Shown here in pieces: positions 10,101 through 17,368 of a stretch of DNA of 64,000 nt. Where the stretch lies: contig NZ_VJZK01000004.1 of NCBI RefSeq assembly GCF_007109225.1, positions 270,442 through 334,441 of the forward strand, read 5' to 3'. The notes under the pieces are model-generated. The model did no database searches, was not told where the DNA came from, and worked only from the letters and a program-made list of their open reading frames with translations. Origin of the DNA: Flavobacterium sp. GT3R68 (lineage in GTDB: Bacteria > Bacteroidota > Bacteroidia > Flavobacteriales > Flavobacteriaceae). How positions within the stretch are numbered: position 1 is the stretch's first letter; each line of letters begins with the position of its first letter. The position numbers and the translations under genes are program-made.

Positions 10101-10257
10101 TGATCACAAAGAAATTGCCATGAAAATTCAGGGTTATGCTGCCGATTTAGAACTCTCCGGAGAAATCAATGAATTGGTATTACAACTCGAATCGGTTTGT
10201 AATAATGCTTATGAAGAATTACACCTGGAACTTAAAAATTTAAAAACTACTAACTAA
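7117..10257 (+). CDS. hybrid sensor histidine kinase (2 TM, PAS, 21-aa repeats, PAS, HK, REC, HPt)
   Basis: 1046 residues. TM1 is at about 8-30 and TM2 at about 65-88. PAS1 follows (about 105-215), then eight copies of a 21-residue helical repeat (KELAFQNDEKE...RAAEL), then PAS2 (about 395-505), closely similar to PAS1. A short Ala/Glu coiled coil leads to the HisKA domain with phospho-His H553 in SHEIRTPMNA. The HATPase follows, with LVSNAVKF as N box and ADTGIGI and GGTGLGLAI as G boxes. A receiver has D842 in LMDLQMPEM, and a C-terminal HPt has H982 in AAAHKMM. It is therefore a complete His-Asp-His relay whose final acceptor is likely the receiver at 10257, which overlaps its stop codon. 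The repeat segment is the unusual part. Confidence 0.92.
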   Translation: MKYILEKKITFLYYIAITLLLVLFLVFYLNTEKLKASVDGIAQTQQSEIVFENIIFNSDILLNLLVLVTIVIIALVVIITRNQKIRNKEFKEISASQKALSQYSLSLIEASLDPLVTINNQGKITDMNEATVNITGIDRDKLVGSDFFDYFTEPQKAREVYQNVFSKGFVVDLPLTIRHKDGKLTDVLFNGSVYKDDVGNVLGVVIVARDIAEQKWAVDLRNANKELAFQNEEKENRAAELIIANKELAFQNDEKESRAAELVIANKELAFQNDEKESRAAELVIANKELAFQNDEKESRAAELVIANKELAFQNDEKESRAAELVIANVELAYQNRVKEKRAAELIIANKELAFQNDEKEKRAAELIIANKELAFQNDEKEKRAAELIIANYARSIIEASLDPLITISPEGKITDMNEAFSKITETPRQELIDSDFFDYFTEHEKARDVYQEVFANGFVTDYPLTINGAQRTDVLFNGSVYKDDKGNVLGAVVVARDITEQKIIQKEILEAKIFAEEATLIAEEAKTKAEEATKIAEDSVRSKQQFLSNMSHEIRTPMNAIIGFTKVVLKTDLSAKQKQYLTAIKMSGDALIVLINDILDLAKVDAGKMSFEQTPFKLSLSISAMLHLFETKIKEKNLELVTVYDKNIPEVLIGDSVRLHQIILNLVSNAVKFTSKGKITVSIKLLSETKDEMNIQFSIADTGIGIKEDKMDSIFENFQQATSETSRIYGGTGLGLAIVKQLVDAQNGSVEVKSVLNEGSDFSFVLPFRKTNAEAVLDVEILELQRETKDIKILVVEDMELNQLLMKTLLDDFGFECDITANGKLAIEKLETKTYDIILMDLQMPEMNGFEATEYIRNVMHSDIPIMALTADVTTVDLAKCKAVGMNDYLSKPVDERLLYSKIIGLIKKPVVIIEHEMKGKMTIEKVKYVDLQYLTKLTKANPVLMSEMIDVYLKQTPPLITSMKESVLSEDWTALRAAAHKMMPSFAIMGLSPDHKEIAMKIQGYAADLELSGEINELVLQLESVCNNAYEELHLELKNLKTTN
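7783..8286 (+). repeat. eight in-frame 63-bp tandem repeats inside the hybrid kinase
   Basis: Exactly 504 bp, eight units of 63 bp (21 codons, three heptads) with the core KELAFQNDEKE and RAAEL. Units 2-5 are nearly identical at DNA level. Unit 6 (8098-8160) is the most divergent (VELAYQNRVKE). The run predicts a continuous coiled coil of about 168 residues joining PAS1 to PAS2. Confidence 0.9.
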
Positions 10258-10691
10258 TGAAAACTGAAAATAAAATAAAACTGTTCTTAGTTGACGATGA
10301 TGCTTTATTTCTTAAATCGTTAGAAATAGAATTTATGCAACACGGCGATTTTGAAATACAAACTTTTGCCACAGGCGAATTGTGTATACAGAATTTGTCC
10401 CAGCAACCGGATGTAATTATTCTGGATTACTATTTGGATGGTATTGATAAATTGGCCATGAACGGTTTGGATACCTTAGATGCCATAAAACAATTCAATA
10501 CTAATATTCCGGTAATCATGTTATCATCTCAGGATAAGATTGATGTGGCTATTAATTGTATGCACCATAAAGCCACTGATTATGTGGTGAAAAGCGAAAC
10601 GGCTTTTATGCGTCTGCAAAAAATAATTGCTACGGTTTTTAAATACAAAAAGATAGAAAAACAATTAAACTGGTACATGGACCGAATGTAA
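10257..10691 (+). CDS. response regulator receiver protein
   Basis: 144 residues forming one receiver domain. D13-D15 is the acidic patch (LVDDDALF), D57 the phospho-acceptor (VIILDYYL), followed by a Ser in MLSSQD and K108 (VVKSE). A short helical tail (KKIEKQLNWYMDRM) replaces an output domain. Its ATG overlaps the kinase stop codon (TAATG), implying translational coupling; it is the obvious acceptor for the kinase's HPt domain. A terminator follows at 10721. Confidence 0.85.
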   Translation: MKTENKIKLFLVDDDALFLKSLEIEFMQHGDFEIQTFATGELCIQNLSQQPDVIILDYYLDGIDKLAMNGLDTLDAIKQFNTNIPVIMLSSQDKIDVAINCMHHKATDYVVKSETAFMRLQKIIATVFKYKKIEKQLNWYMDRM

Positions 10692-10720
10692 GTTCCTTTC
10701 TTTACTTGTTAACCGATAAT

Positions 10721-10757
10721 AAAACATCATGTGATAATAGCATGGTGTTTTTTTGTT
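10721..10757 (+). terminator. rho-independent terminator after the kinase/regulator operon
   Basis: AAAACATCATG pairs with CATGGTGTTTT (one G-T wobble, 9-nt loop), followed by a T run at 10748-10754. Confidence 0.65.
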
Positions 10758-10788
10758 TTAAGCATGGAGGGCATGTATCCCAGCCACG

Positions 10789-10998
10789 GGAGGCATAATA
10801 CTAAGTTACGAAGGCATAATTCCAAGTTACGGAGGCGTAATTCTAAGTTACGTTAACATAATTCCAAGTTACGGAGGCATAATTCTAAGTTACGGAGGCC
10901 TAATTCTAAGTTACGTAGGCTTAATCCTAAGTTACGTAGGCATAATTCCAAGTTACGGAGGCATAATACTAAGTTACATTGGCGTAATTCTAAGTTAC
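10789..10998. repeat. 21-bp tandem repeat array A (10 units)
   Basis: Ten gapless 21-bp units, each made of a core close to GGAGGCATAATT followed by CTAAGTTAC (or CCAAGTTAC). A degenerate 11th unit lies at 10999-11019 and a decayed one before 10789. There are no spacers, so it is not CRISPR. It lies in the convergent gap between the regulator operon's terminator and the ompA-like gene's terminator, where it need not be transcribed. The array at 48213-48359 has the same period and the same GGAGGCATAATT half. Confidence 0.9.
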
Positions 10999-11060
10999 GA
11001 AAGCATATATCTAAATGGCAAACGCACCAATCTAAAACTAACTTCAGTTCACTATTAAGC

Positions 11061-11090
11061 ATAAAAAAAAGGCAAGAATAAATCCTTGCC
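11061..11090 (-). terminator. rho-independent terminator of the OmpA-like gene
   Basis: On the minus strand GGCAAG and CTTGCC form a stem around an 8-nt loop, followed by eight T residues (11063-11070 on plus as A). Confidence 0.7.
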
Positions 11091-11116
11091 CCTTTCTCTC
11101 CCAAAACAAAAAGTCT

Positions 11117-13069
11117 TTATTTATTAGGTATAATATCAATCACTACAGTACGATTGTAAAAACGTTCTTCAGGGAGTCTATTTCCAAAAGGCTGTAACTC
11201 CGGGTTCTCCCCATTTCCATTCACTTTGAAGGTCACATCAGTTCTACCGCTTTTTGCTAAACTGCTTTGCAAAATCTGTTTCACATCATTAGCTCTTGCA
11301 GTAGATAAAGCAGTGTTGTTGTTTTCTTCACCAATACTGTCGGTATATCCATTGATGATCACAGTACCATTTGTCGGGATTTTTGGAGCTACTACTTCAG
11401 ATAAATACTTTTCGTATATCGCAATCGCATCCGAGCTGTTAAACTCATAGATAACGCTAAAACGCATACTTTCAGACTGAGTAGAAGGTTTCCACAACAC
11501 CACGTGAGCATTTTGTTCTTCTCTGGTAACTTTACCATCAGCACTGGTTCCAACCAACGTAATTTTATAATCACCTTGTTCTTTTGTACCTAAGATATCT
11601 TTACCGGGAATTTTAACTTCTTCCTGATTGTAAGGACCAAAAGTTTTTACTTTTCCATTCACATCTTTCACTTCAGCGGTCCAGCTTGTAAAGGCTTTTT
11701 CAGCACCTTTCACACTAAGTGTAACATAACTGCTTTCAGGAGCAACGGTCAGTGGAGCAATTTCGACACCTCTTAAAGGCGCCCCAGGGCCACTTTGAAA
11801 TTCCATCAATAAATCGGGTGAATTACTTTCAATAGAAACCCTGCGGTCTCCGGCACGAAGTAAATCCAATTCCAATTGGCCACCCGGTTGTTCCGAAGGG
11901 ATTTTTGGTTTATCATTACCTTCAATAGCAATTCTGTTACCATCAATGCTGAAAATATTCACTAGATAATCTTTAATAGACTGAGCCATTAACTTACCAT
12001 CTGCAGCACCTTTTTCAGAAGAACCCACCAACGTAATAGTAGCGGCCGGATTTTTTTGCATTCTGTCACCTAAAACATTAAGTATGTTGTAATAAACCGT
12101 CATGCTTCTGGTAGAGCGACCTGACAGATTTTTTGGTTTAAAAGCATCCAATTGATTTTCCTTGAAATCGGTAACCTGATTTTTGTTCAATAATTCATAA
12201 CGAGCCGGAATAGCTGTTGAACCTAAATCAAAAAACACATAATTACGTAAAGGAAACGTTTCTCTTACATTGGCTTCTACCACACTGTTGTCCGGAGAAT
12301 TAATTGTAAAACCATAAGAGACCGGAGTACTTACAACCATGGTACCACGACCGAATTTCAATGCCGCACCTGCTCTAAGAGTAGAAACCGACCAGGATTC
12401 AGAAGAACGTGGGTTTTGACCGAAATAAGGATGGAAAGCTACAAAAGGAGAAAGTACCCATTGTGTCTTGTTCTTTTGAGACGATAACGCTACATCATAT
12501 CCCATACCAATCTGCATGGACAGTATTACATCTTTCGTATTACTGAATTCGCCGTTAACAGCCGGTAATGGCTCCTGATCGGGGTAAGCGGGATTGATGC
12601 CAGTTTGGTACTCGTATGCATTTTTGATATTAAAACCTACTCTTGGTCCACCGTACAGATAGAAGTTCCCTTTAAAAGGAGCGACTCTCAAACTAGGTTC
12701 AACAGTAATATAACTCAAATCAGTTTTCAAATCTTCAGGACAACCACAGCTATTCGCTGTAACTTGTTTGAAAGAACCTCTTCGGCTGTCTAAACCCGCC
12801 TGAAACATAAATCCAAAAACCGTATTTGGTTTATGGTATTCAAGTAAAGGCGCGATGAACAAGCCAGTACCATACCCCTTATGGAAAGGGGTAAGTGCTG
12901 TAAAATCATCCGACAATTGTTGGGTCGTACCGGTGAAGAAATTCATATTTGCGCCACCTGCTACACCGAAGAACCACGATGGTTTCGTATATTCTTCATT
13001 TTGTGCGATGATTGACTGCGCTCCTAAAAGGAGAACAGCTGTACACAGTATTTTATTTTTTAATTTCAT
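11117..13069 (-). CDS. OmpA-family outer-membrane protein
   Basis: 650 residues. The signal peptide is MKLKNKILCTAVLLLGAQS ending ...IIAQ. An N-terminal beta-barrel-like domain (about 25-235) has alternating aromatic strands. The middle region (about 250-500) includes an Ig/Big-like stretch (ESSYVTLSVKGAEKAFTSWTAE). The C-terminal OmpA peptidoglycan-binding domain (about 525-650) carries NGYTDSIGEENNNTALSTAR, which matches the GxTD...N..LS..RA motif. It probably anchors the outer membrane to peptidoglycan. It is followed by its own terminator at 11061. The DUF3494 gene at 13116 is on the same strand 46 bp upstream. Confidence 0.85.
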   Translation of the reverse strand: MKLKNKILCTAVLLLGAQSIIAQNEEYTKPSWFFGVAGGANMNFFTGTTQQLSDDFTALTPFHKGYGTGLFIAPLLEYHKPNTVFGFMFQAGLDSRRGSFKQVTANSCGCPEDLKTDLSYITVEPSLRVAPFKGNFYLYGGPRVGFNIKNAYEYQTGINPAYPDQEPLPAVNGEFSNTKDVILSMQIGMGYDVALSSQKNKTQWVLSPFVAFHPYFGQNPRSSESWSVSTLRAGAALKFGRGTMVVSTPVSYGFTINSPDNSVVEANVRETFPLRNYVFFDLGSTAIPARYELLNKNQVTDFKENQLDAFKPKNLSGRSTRSMTVYYNILNVLGDRMQKNPAATITLVGSSEKGAADGKLMAQSIKDYLVNIFSIDGNRIAIEGNDKPKIPSEQPGGQLELDLLRAGDRRVSIESNSPDLLMEFQSGPGAPLRGVEIAPLTVAPESSYVTLSVKGAEKAFTSWTAEVKDVNGKVKTFGPYNQEEVKIPGKDILGTKEQGDYKITLVGTSADGKVTREEQNAHVVLWKPSTQSESMRFSVIYEFNSSDAIAIYEKYLSEVVAPKIPTNGTVIINGYTDSIGEENNNTALSTARANDVKQILQSSLAKSGRTDVTFKVNGNGENPELQPFGNRLPEERFYNRTVVIDIIPNK

Positions 13070-13115
13070 AATATCTTTATGTTAATTGTATAATTATAAG
13101 GGAATCTTCAGATTC

Positions 13116-14897
13116 TTATTGCGGAACGTTGATTGTGGTATTCACCATAGTCACAGAAGCTACCAGTGAGATCGCTCTACCATTCAATACAGTCTGTACC
13201 GCATTACCTGAAGTAGAAAGTGTTACACCGGCACTAGCGACAATAGTTCCTACCATCACACCACCACCAGCAGCATTAATTGTAGCTGCGCTACCTACCT
13301 GCCAATATACATTCTTTGCAGAAGCACCATTAATCAGAATAATACTTCGGGCACCAGCAGGACCCGCAGATCCAACAGTTAATCCAGAGGCACACTGAAA
13401 TACAAATACTGCATTCGGATCGCCCTGAGCATCCAGTGTCAGGTTACTACCTGCAATGCCGAATGATCCACCAGCAGCTTTATAAATTCCGGGAGGCAAT
13501 GTTAAACCACCTAATTGTCCGGCTCCAGGATCAATTCCACCAGGCATTGAGGCAGGAGAAAGATCGTTGTATAATGCATTGGCATCCATTACCGCCTGTT
13601 GTGCGAAGGCAAATGAAGTGGCAGTTCCAGGAAATGGCGGTGCTGTAAAAATACCTCCGGTAACCAGTCCTTTATTAAGAGGGGTTTCTGTATAAACATC
13701 CGCAGTAAGGCCATCATGAAAACCAGTCACTAGAGTAGAAGCTGCTGTAGTTGCAATTCCACCATTAATGACAGTGTTCAGTCCCTGATTCGTTATCCCG
13801 GCATTACCGCCAAGACCACCAACATTTAAAAGGCTACGCACATCAGGACCGCCTATAGTAGAAGCCAATGTAGTAAAACTCCAAACATAATCATTAGTCA
13901 TTCCAACACCAGCACTATTTTTCACAGCTGTTGTAATCGTAGCGGTATATGTAGTATTTGACATTAAAGTAGCAGAAGGTGTAAAAAGAACCGTCGCTCC
14001 GGAGAATGAAAATGTTCCATTAACAGGAGTTCCGCCATCCATCACTTTGAATGATGCATTGGTTACTGTAGCAGGATTCATCACCTGATTGAAAGTAGCG
14101 GTAATTATTTTGTTCAGAGGAACATTATTTTCTAAATTAACAGGGTTGGTAACCAGAACCAATGGTGTTAAAGTAGTTCCAGTAGAAAAAGTCCAAACAT
14201 AATCAGTCGTCATACCAACGCCATTTGAATTCTTAACTGCTGTTGTAATAGTAGCAGTATAATTCGTGTTAGCCGTTAATTGGGCTGAAGGCGTAAAAAT
14301 AACTTTGGCACCACTAAAAGTAAATGCTCCGGTGATGTTGGCAGTTCCGTTAGAAACACGGAATGAAGCAGGAGTAACTGTTGCCGGATTCATTATCTGG
14401 CTGAAAGTAGCCGTAATAATTTTGTTAAGCGGAACGTTAGTAGATCCATTGATTGGATCAGTAGCAATTACTTTAGGTATAATCGAATTTCCTGTTGAAA
14501 AACTCCATACATAATTTACCTGCATTGCATTTCCCATAGTATCTTTTACTGACGTGGTAATGATACCTGTGTACGTCGTGTTTAACAATAGGTTAGAAGA
14601 AGGAGTAAAGTGCACTGTTGTTGCAGTTGCCGTTGAGTCAAATGTTAACACACCGACAATTGGATTGGGTCCATTAACTGTAAAAGAAGTTGCAGTAATA
14701 GTACTTGTATCCATCAGCTTATTAAATGTTGCAGATATCACCTGATTCAGGGGAACATTCACATCATTGTCGGCTGGCGTAGTACTGGCTACAGTAGGAC
14801 ATAAGCCTTCAGTAGCAACATAGTCATCCTCCGCACAAGCAAAGACAAAAAGTAGTGCCATGAAGGTGAAAATTTTAAAAAGTTTTATTGTTTTCAT
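13116..14897 (-). CDS. DUF3494 ice-binding-like lipoprotein with three Ig-like domains
   Basis: 593 residues. The signal (FMALLFVFAC) makes it a lipoprotein. Three Big_5/SbsA-type Ig-like domains follow (about 35-135, 138-235, 240-340), each with VPLNK-x-I-x-A-T-F and ending W-[ST]-F-[ST]-T. The C-terminal DUF3494 beta-helix domain (about 350-593) includes YWQVGSAATINAAGG, GTIVASAGVTL and LNGRAIS. DUF3494 proteins of polar bacteria, algae and yeast bind ice. Here the domain is tethered to the cell surface by the lipid and Ig stalk, as in ice adhesins. Ice binding is inferred from the family. A shorter relative is at 57564. An imperfect hairpin lies just downstream at about 13093-13115. Confidence 0.85.
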   Translation of the reverse strand: MKTIKLFKIFTFMALLFVFACAEDDYVATEGLCPTVASTTPADNDVNVPLNQVISATFNKLMDTSTITATSFTVNGPNPIVGVLTFDSTATATTVHFTPSSNLLLNTTYTGIITTSVKDTMGNAMQVNYVWSFSTGNSIIPKVIATDPINGSTNVPLNKIITATFSQIMNPATVTPASFRVSNGTANITGAFTFSGAKVIFTPSAQLTANTNYTATITTAVKNSNGVGMTTDYVWTFSTGTTLTPLVLVTNPVNLENNVPLNKIITATFNQVMNPATVTNASFKVMDGGTPVNGTFSFSGATVLFTPSATLMSNTTYTATITTAVKNSAGVGMTNDYVWSFTTLASTIGGPDVRSLLNVGGLGGNAGITNQGLNTVINGGIATTAASTLVTGFHDGLTADVYTETPLNKGLVTGGIFTAPPFPGTATSFAFAQQAVMDANALYNDLSPASMPGGIDPGAGQLGGLTLPPGIYKAAGGSFGIAGSNLTLDAQGDPNAVFVFQCASGLTVGSAGPAGARSIILINGASAKNVYWQVGSAATINAAGGGVMVGTIVASAGVTLSTSGNAVQTVLNGRAISLVASVTMVNTTINVPQ

Positions 14898-15035
14898 AAT
14901 TGGGATTTTTTTGAGAGCTACAGAGCGTAAATCTCATGGGACAAAGATTGCCCTATTAAAACTGTTAAATGTTACACAAAAGATTATCATTGTTACACAA
15001 ATAGCACAGCAGTTTCAAAACGGAAGTGGGTTCAT

Positions 15036-15071
15036 AAAAAAAGACCCTATTAACAAATTGTCAATAGGGTC
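15036..15071 (-). terminator. rho-independent terminator of the DUF305 gene
   Basis: A 9-bp perfect stem, GACCCTATT / AATAGGGTC, followed on the minus strand by seven T residues. Confidence 0.75.
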
Positions 15072-15129
15072 AGAGGTTATTTAAGATAACCCACCGAGGG
15101 ATTCTTGCATACGAGGTCTCGATATACTT

Positions 15130-15777
15130 TTATTTATGTACTGAAAGCCAGTTTTGAAATTCTTTTACTTCTTTGGTGTACTCATTAATTTCTTTTTGAG
15201 CCCTTTTTTTTAACTGCGTATTTTTGCTGTGAAAAAATAAACTTTTTGACATTTCAATTCCAGCTTCGTGATGGGGGATCATCATAGTTATAAAATCCCT
15301 ATCGGTATTGCCTGTCAATTGTATCGCCTTCATCTCTTTCATCATTGCCGCCATTGCGTTTTGCATTTCAGGATGGATTTCTTTGATTTTATGTTTTTTT
15401 GGTTTTGCATCCTGTAAGATCTCTTTCAGGGTCGACTGTTCCTCCGTTTTTACAACGATTATATTTTGAGCAATCGCTTTAATTTTTTTATCGGTACCTG
15501 TTTCGACTTCCATTAATGCCATGTCGATTGCTCCCTGATGGTGTACAATCATCATTTTTGGATAATCAAAGTCATAATCATTGGTCATTTTAATAGCATT
15601 CATTTTTACAATCATCGTGTTCATTGCTTTCATGAAATTGTCATCAGCTTTTACAGTGGGCTGTATAGTGGATACCGTATCAATTATAGGGGTGCTTTCC
15701 GGTACAGTGTCTGTTCTTTTGCATGAGGAGGATAATATACAGAAGCTTAATATCGATAGCATTAGATATTTTTTCAT
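15130..15777 (-). CDS. DUF305-family lipoprotein
   Basis: 215 residues with a lipoprotein signal (SILSFCILSSSC). It has two DUF305 (ferritin-like four-helix) halves with the signature Met/His motifs: MMIVHHQGAIDMA (about 75-87) and MMIPHHEAGIEMS (about 165-177). Proteins of this family (CopM-like) are periplasmic and linked to copper binding. The Met- and His-rich faces support metal binding, but the metal is inferred. It is a single gene with its own terminator, and lies 54 bp from the hydrolase gene at 15832. Confidence 0.82.
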   Translation of the reverse strand: MKKYLMLSILSFCILSSSCKRTDTVPESTPIIDTVSTIQPTVKADDNFMKAMNTMIVKMNAIKMTNDYDFDYPKMMIVHHQGAIDMALMEVETGTDKKIKAIAQNIIVVKTEEQSTLKEILQDAKPKKHKIKEIHPEMQNAMAAMMKEMKAIQLTGNTDRDFITMMIPHHEAGIEMSKSLFFHSKNTQLKKRAQKEINEYTKEVKEFQNWLSVHK

Positions 15778-15831
15778 GGTTGAAAATTTTAGATTATTAA
15801 AGTTACAAATACATTTTAAATTGTCACTAAT

Positions 15832-16926
15832 TTAAAATGTAAAGAGACCTTTCAGGTTGTCATCATCGAAATAACATCTTACGTGATGGCATTTATCAAC
15901 AAAAGTTAAGTCGGCCATTTTAATTGGGGAGTTAGGAAATTGTTTTTCGAAAAGCATCTTTAATTTTACAGCTTCATTATGGTAATTACATCCTAGGGTT
16001 GTATTGCCATATTTTTTTGGTCCAGGTCCAAACAGTCCTACTTTATTGTCTTTTTTTCGGAGCACAAAATCTTTTTCATTATAGGCAATCATAAGCCTGT
16101 AGTTGTCTTTCGACTTATAATCTATTGTAGAATTTCTTTTATAATAATTATTGGAAATTATATCAGCTGCAATAGCAGGAGCGATTAAATAAATATTGAC
16201 AATATTATTAGCAGGGGTTTTGTGTCCGTCGTTGTCAATGTCAAAAAGTGCGTATGCGGCCACTTTTGCACCCAAACTATGGCTAACGATATTAATCGTT
16301 CCTGAATTTAAGTCGGAAATGATCATTTTTAAGCTTTTTCCAACATTTATAGTATTATTTTTCTGCGCTTCCTCAAACAGTCGGAATAAAATTTTGTTTT
16401 CACTTGCCTTTGCTGAAAAACAGCATCCATAAAGGCCATCCCAATAAACCTCTACATATGAGGTCGGAGTCAGATATTTATCAAGGGTTGTTATCATAGT
16501 CTTAAAATCAGTACCAGCCGGGCGATCATGATTGATGATATTGAACGGTTTTCTGAAGCCATGAATCAAGAATGTCAGCGAAGTGGCATAAGATCCATTA
16601 CGGATGATTTTCTTTTTTAGATTGTTTGCAATGGAATCATTTAAAATTTTAAAATTTTCGTCATTGTAAATTGTAAATGGACATTTGTAAAGTTTTGCAA
16701 TATTGTAAAAATCTACCGGGTTAGCTTTATACCATTTCAGCAATGACGATTCACTATTTGCCAAGGCAGTGTCTGGAATTAAATAGTCAGGATAAATGCT
16801 ACCGTCCTTATCAAAATAGATAGCCGATTTATTGTCTCTCAAGTCGCGTTCTCCGAACAGCACATGCGTATTTTGGGAGTAGACGTTTTGGAACAAAAGT
16901 AATATTAGTATTATACTTTGTTTCAT
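15832..16926 (-). CDS. exported alpha/beta hydrolase (DUF900-like)
   Basis: 365 residues from the ATG at 16926, chosen because it gives a signal peptide (MKQSIILILLLFQNVYSQ). The open frame begins 8 codons earlier. It has an alpha/beta-hydrolase core: the strand SLTFLIHGF with oxyanion-hole residues, then the nucleophile elbow IVSHSLGAKVAAYAL (G-x-S-x-G variant SHSLG), a candidate acid in the DIDNDGH region, and a late HHVRCYF. This layout resembles DUF900 lipase/esterase-like proteins. The substrate is unknown. Two cysteines (YGCCFS) near the middle may form a disulfide. Confidence 0.65.
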   Translation of the reverse strand: MKQSIILILLLFQNVYSQNTHVLFGERDLRDNKSAIYFDKDGSIYPDYLIPDTALANSESSLLKWYKANPVDFYNIAKLYKCPFTIYNDENFKILNDSIANNLKKKIIRNGSYATSLTFLIHGFRKPFNIINHDRPAGTDFKTMITTLDKYLTPTSYVEVYWDGLYGCCFSAKASENKILFRLFEEAQKNNTINVGKSLKMIISDLNSGTINIVSHSLGAKVAAYALFDIDNDGHKTPANNIVNIYLIAPAIAADIISNNYYKRNSTIDYKSKDNYRLMIAYNEKDFVLRKKDNKVGLFGPGPKKYGNTTLGCNYHNEAVKLKMLFEKQFPNSPIKMADLTFVDKCHHVRCYFDDDNLKGLFTF

Positions 16927-17079
16927 TGATTTTAAATTTATAAAATCCACCTTACAGAATTTTCAGCTATTCAGATTAATCTAATTGTTTCGTAAAGCTA
17001 TTCAATTTATTCCTTTTATTTGGCGAATCTCTGTTTAACGATTAAATTGCAGAGTTGGAGTGACACTGAAAACAAAAAA

Positions 17080-17106
17080 CCCGAAACTTTCGTTTCGGGT
17101 TTTTTT
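17080..17106 (-). terminator. terminator of tRNA-Ser
   Basis: A perfect 8-bp stem, CCCGAAAC / GTTTCGGG with a 4-nt loop, flanked by A and T runs. It lies directly after the 3' end of the tRNA on the minus strand and could also act on the plus strand. Confidence 0.8.
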
Positions 17107-17107
17107 G

Positions 17108-17192
17108 CGGAGAAAGAGGGATTCGAACCCCCGGACCTGTTACAGTCAACAGTTTTCAAGACTGCCGCATTCGACCGCTCTGCCATTTCTCC
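17108..17192 (-). tRNA. tRNA-Ser (UGA anticodon)
   Basis: An 85-nt cloverleaf with acceptor stem GGAGAAA / TTTCTCC plus discriminator G. The anticodon stem GCAGT/ACTGT closes the loop CTTGAAA (anticodon TGA). A long variable arm is typical of type II serine tRNAs, and the T loop is GGTTCGAATCC. The 3' CCA is not encoded. Confidence 0.95.
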
Positions 17193-17368
17193 AGTATGTT
17201 GCCCTCATTGCTGATTGCGAGTGCAAATATAGTAACCTTTTTTGATTTCTAAAACATTTTTATTTAAAAGTTATAGAAAAATAATGTCTTAATTTTTAAC
17301 CGTTTCATTTCGTATGGTTTAGAAGCAATTTATTTTCGAATATAAAAAATGAAGTGGATTTTTCGGTT

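Noticed and set aside
10789..10998. CRISPR array
   Set aside because: The repeats are contiguous 21-bp units without unique spacers, and no cas genes are in the window.
10853..11104. 83-codon minus-strand ORF with LRNLELC heptads
   Set aside because: It is the 21-bp repeat array read in frame and it runs through the ompA terminator; the regular heptads come from the repeat length being divisible by three.
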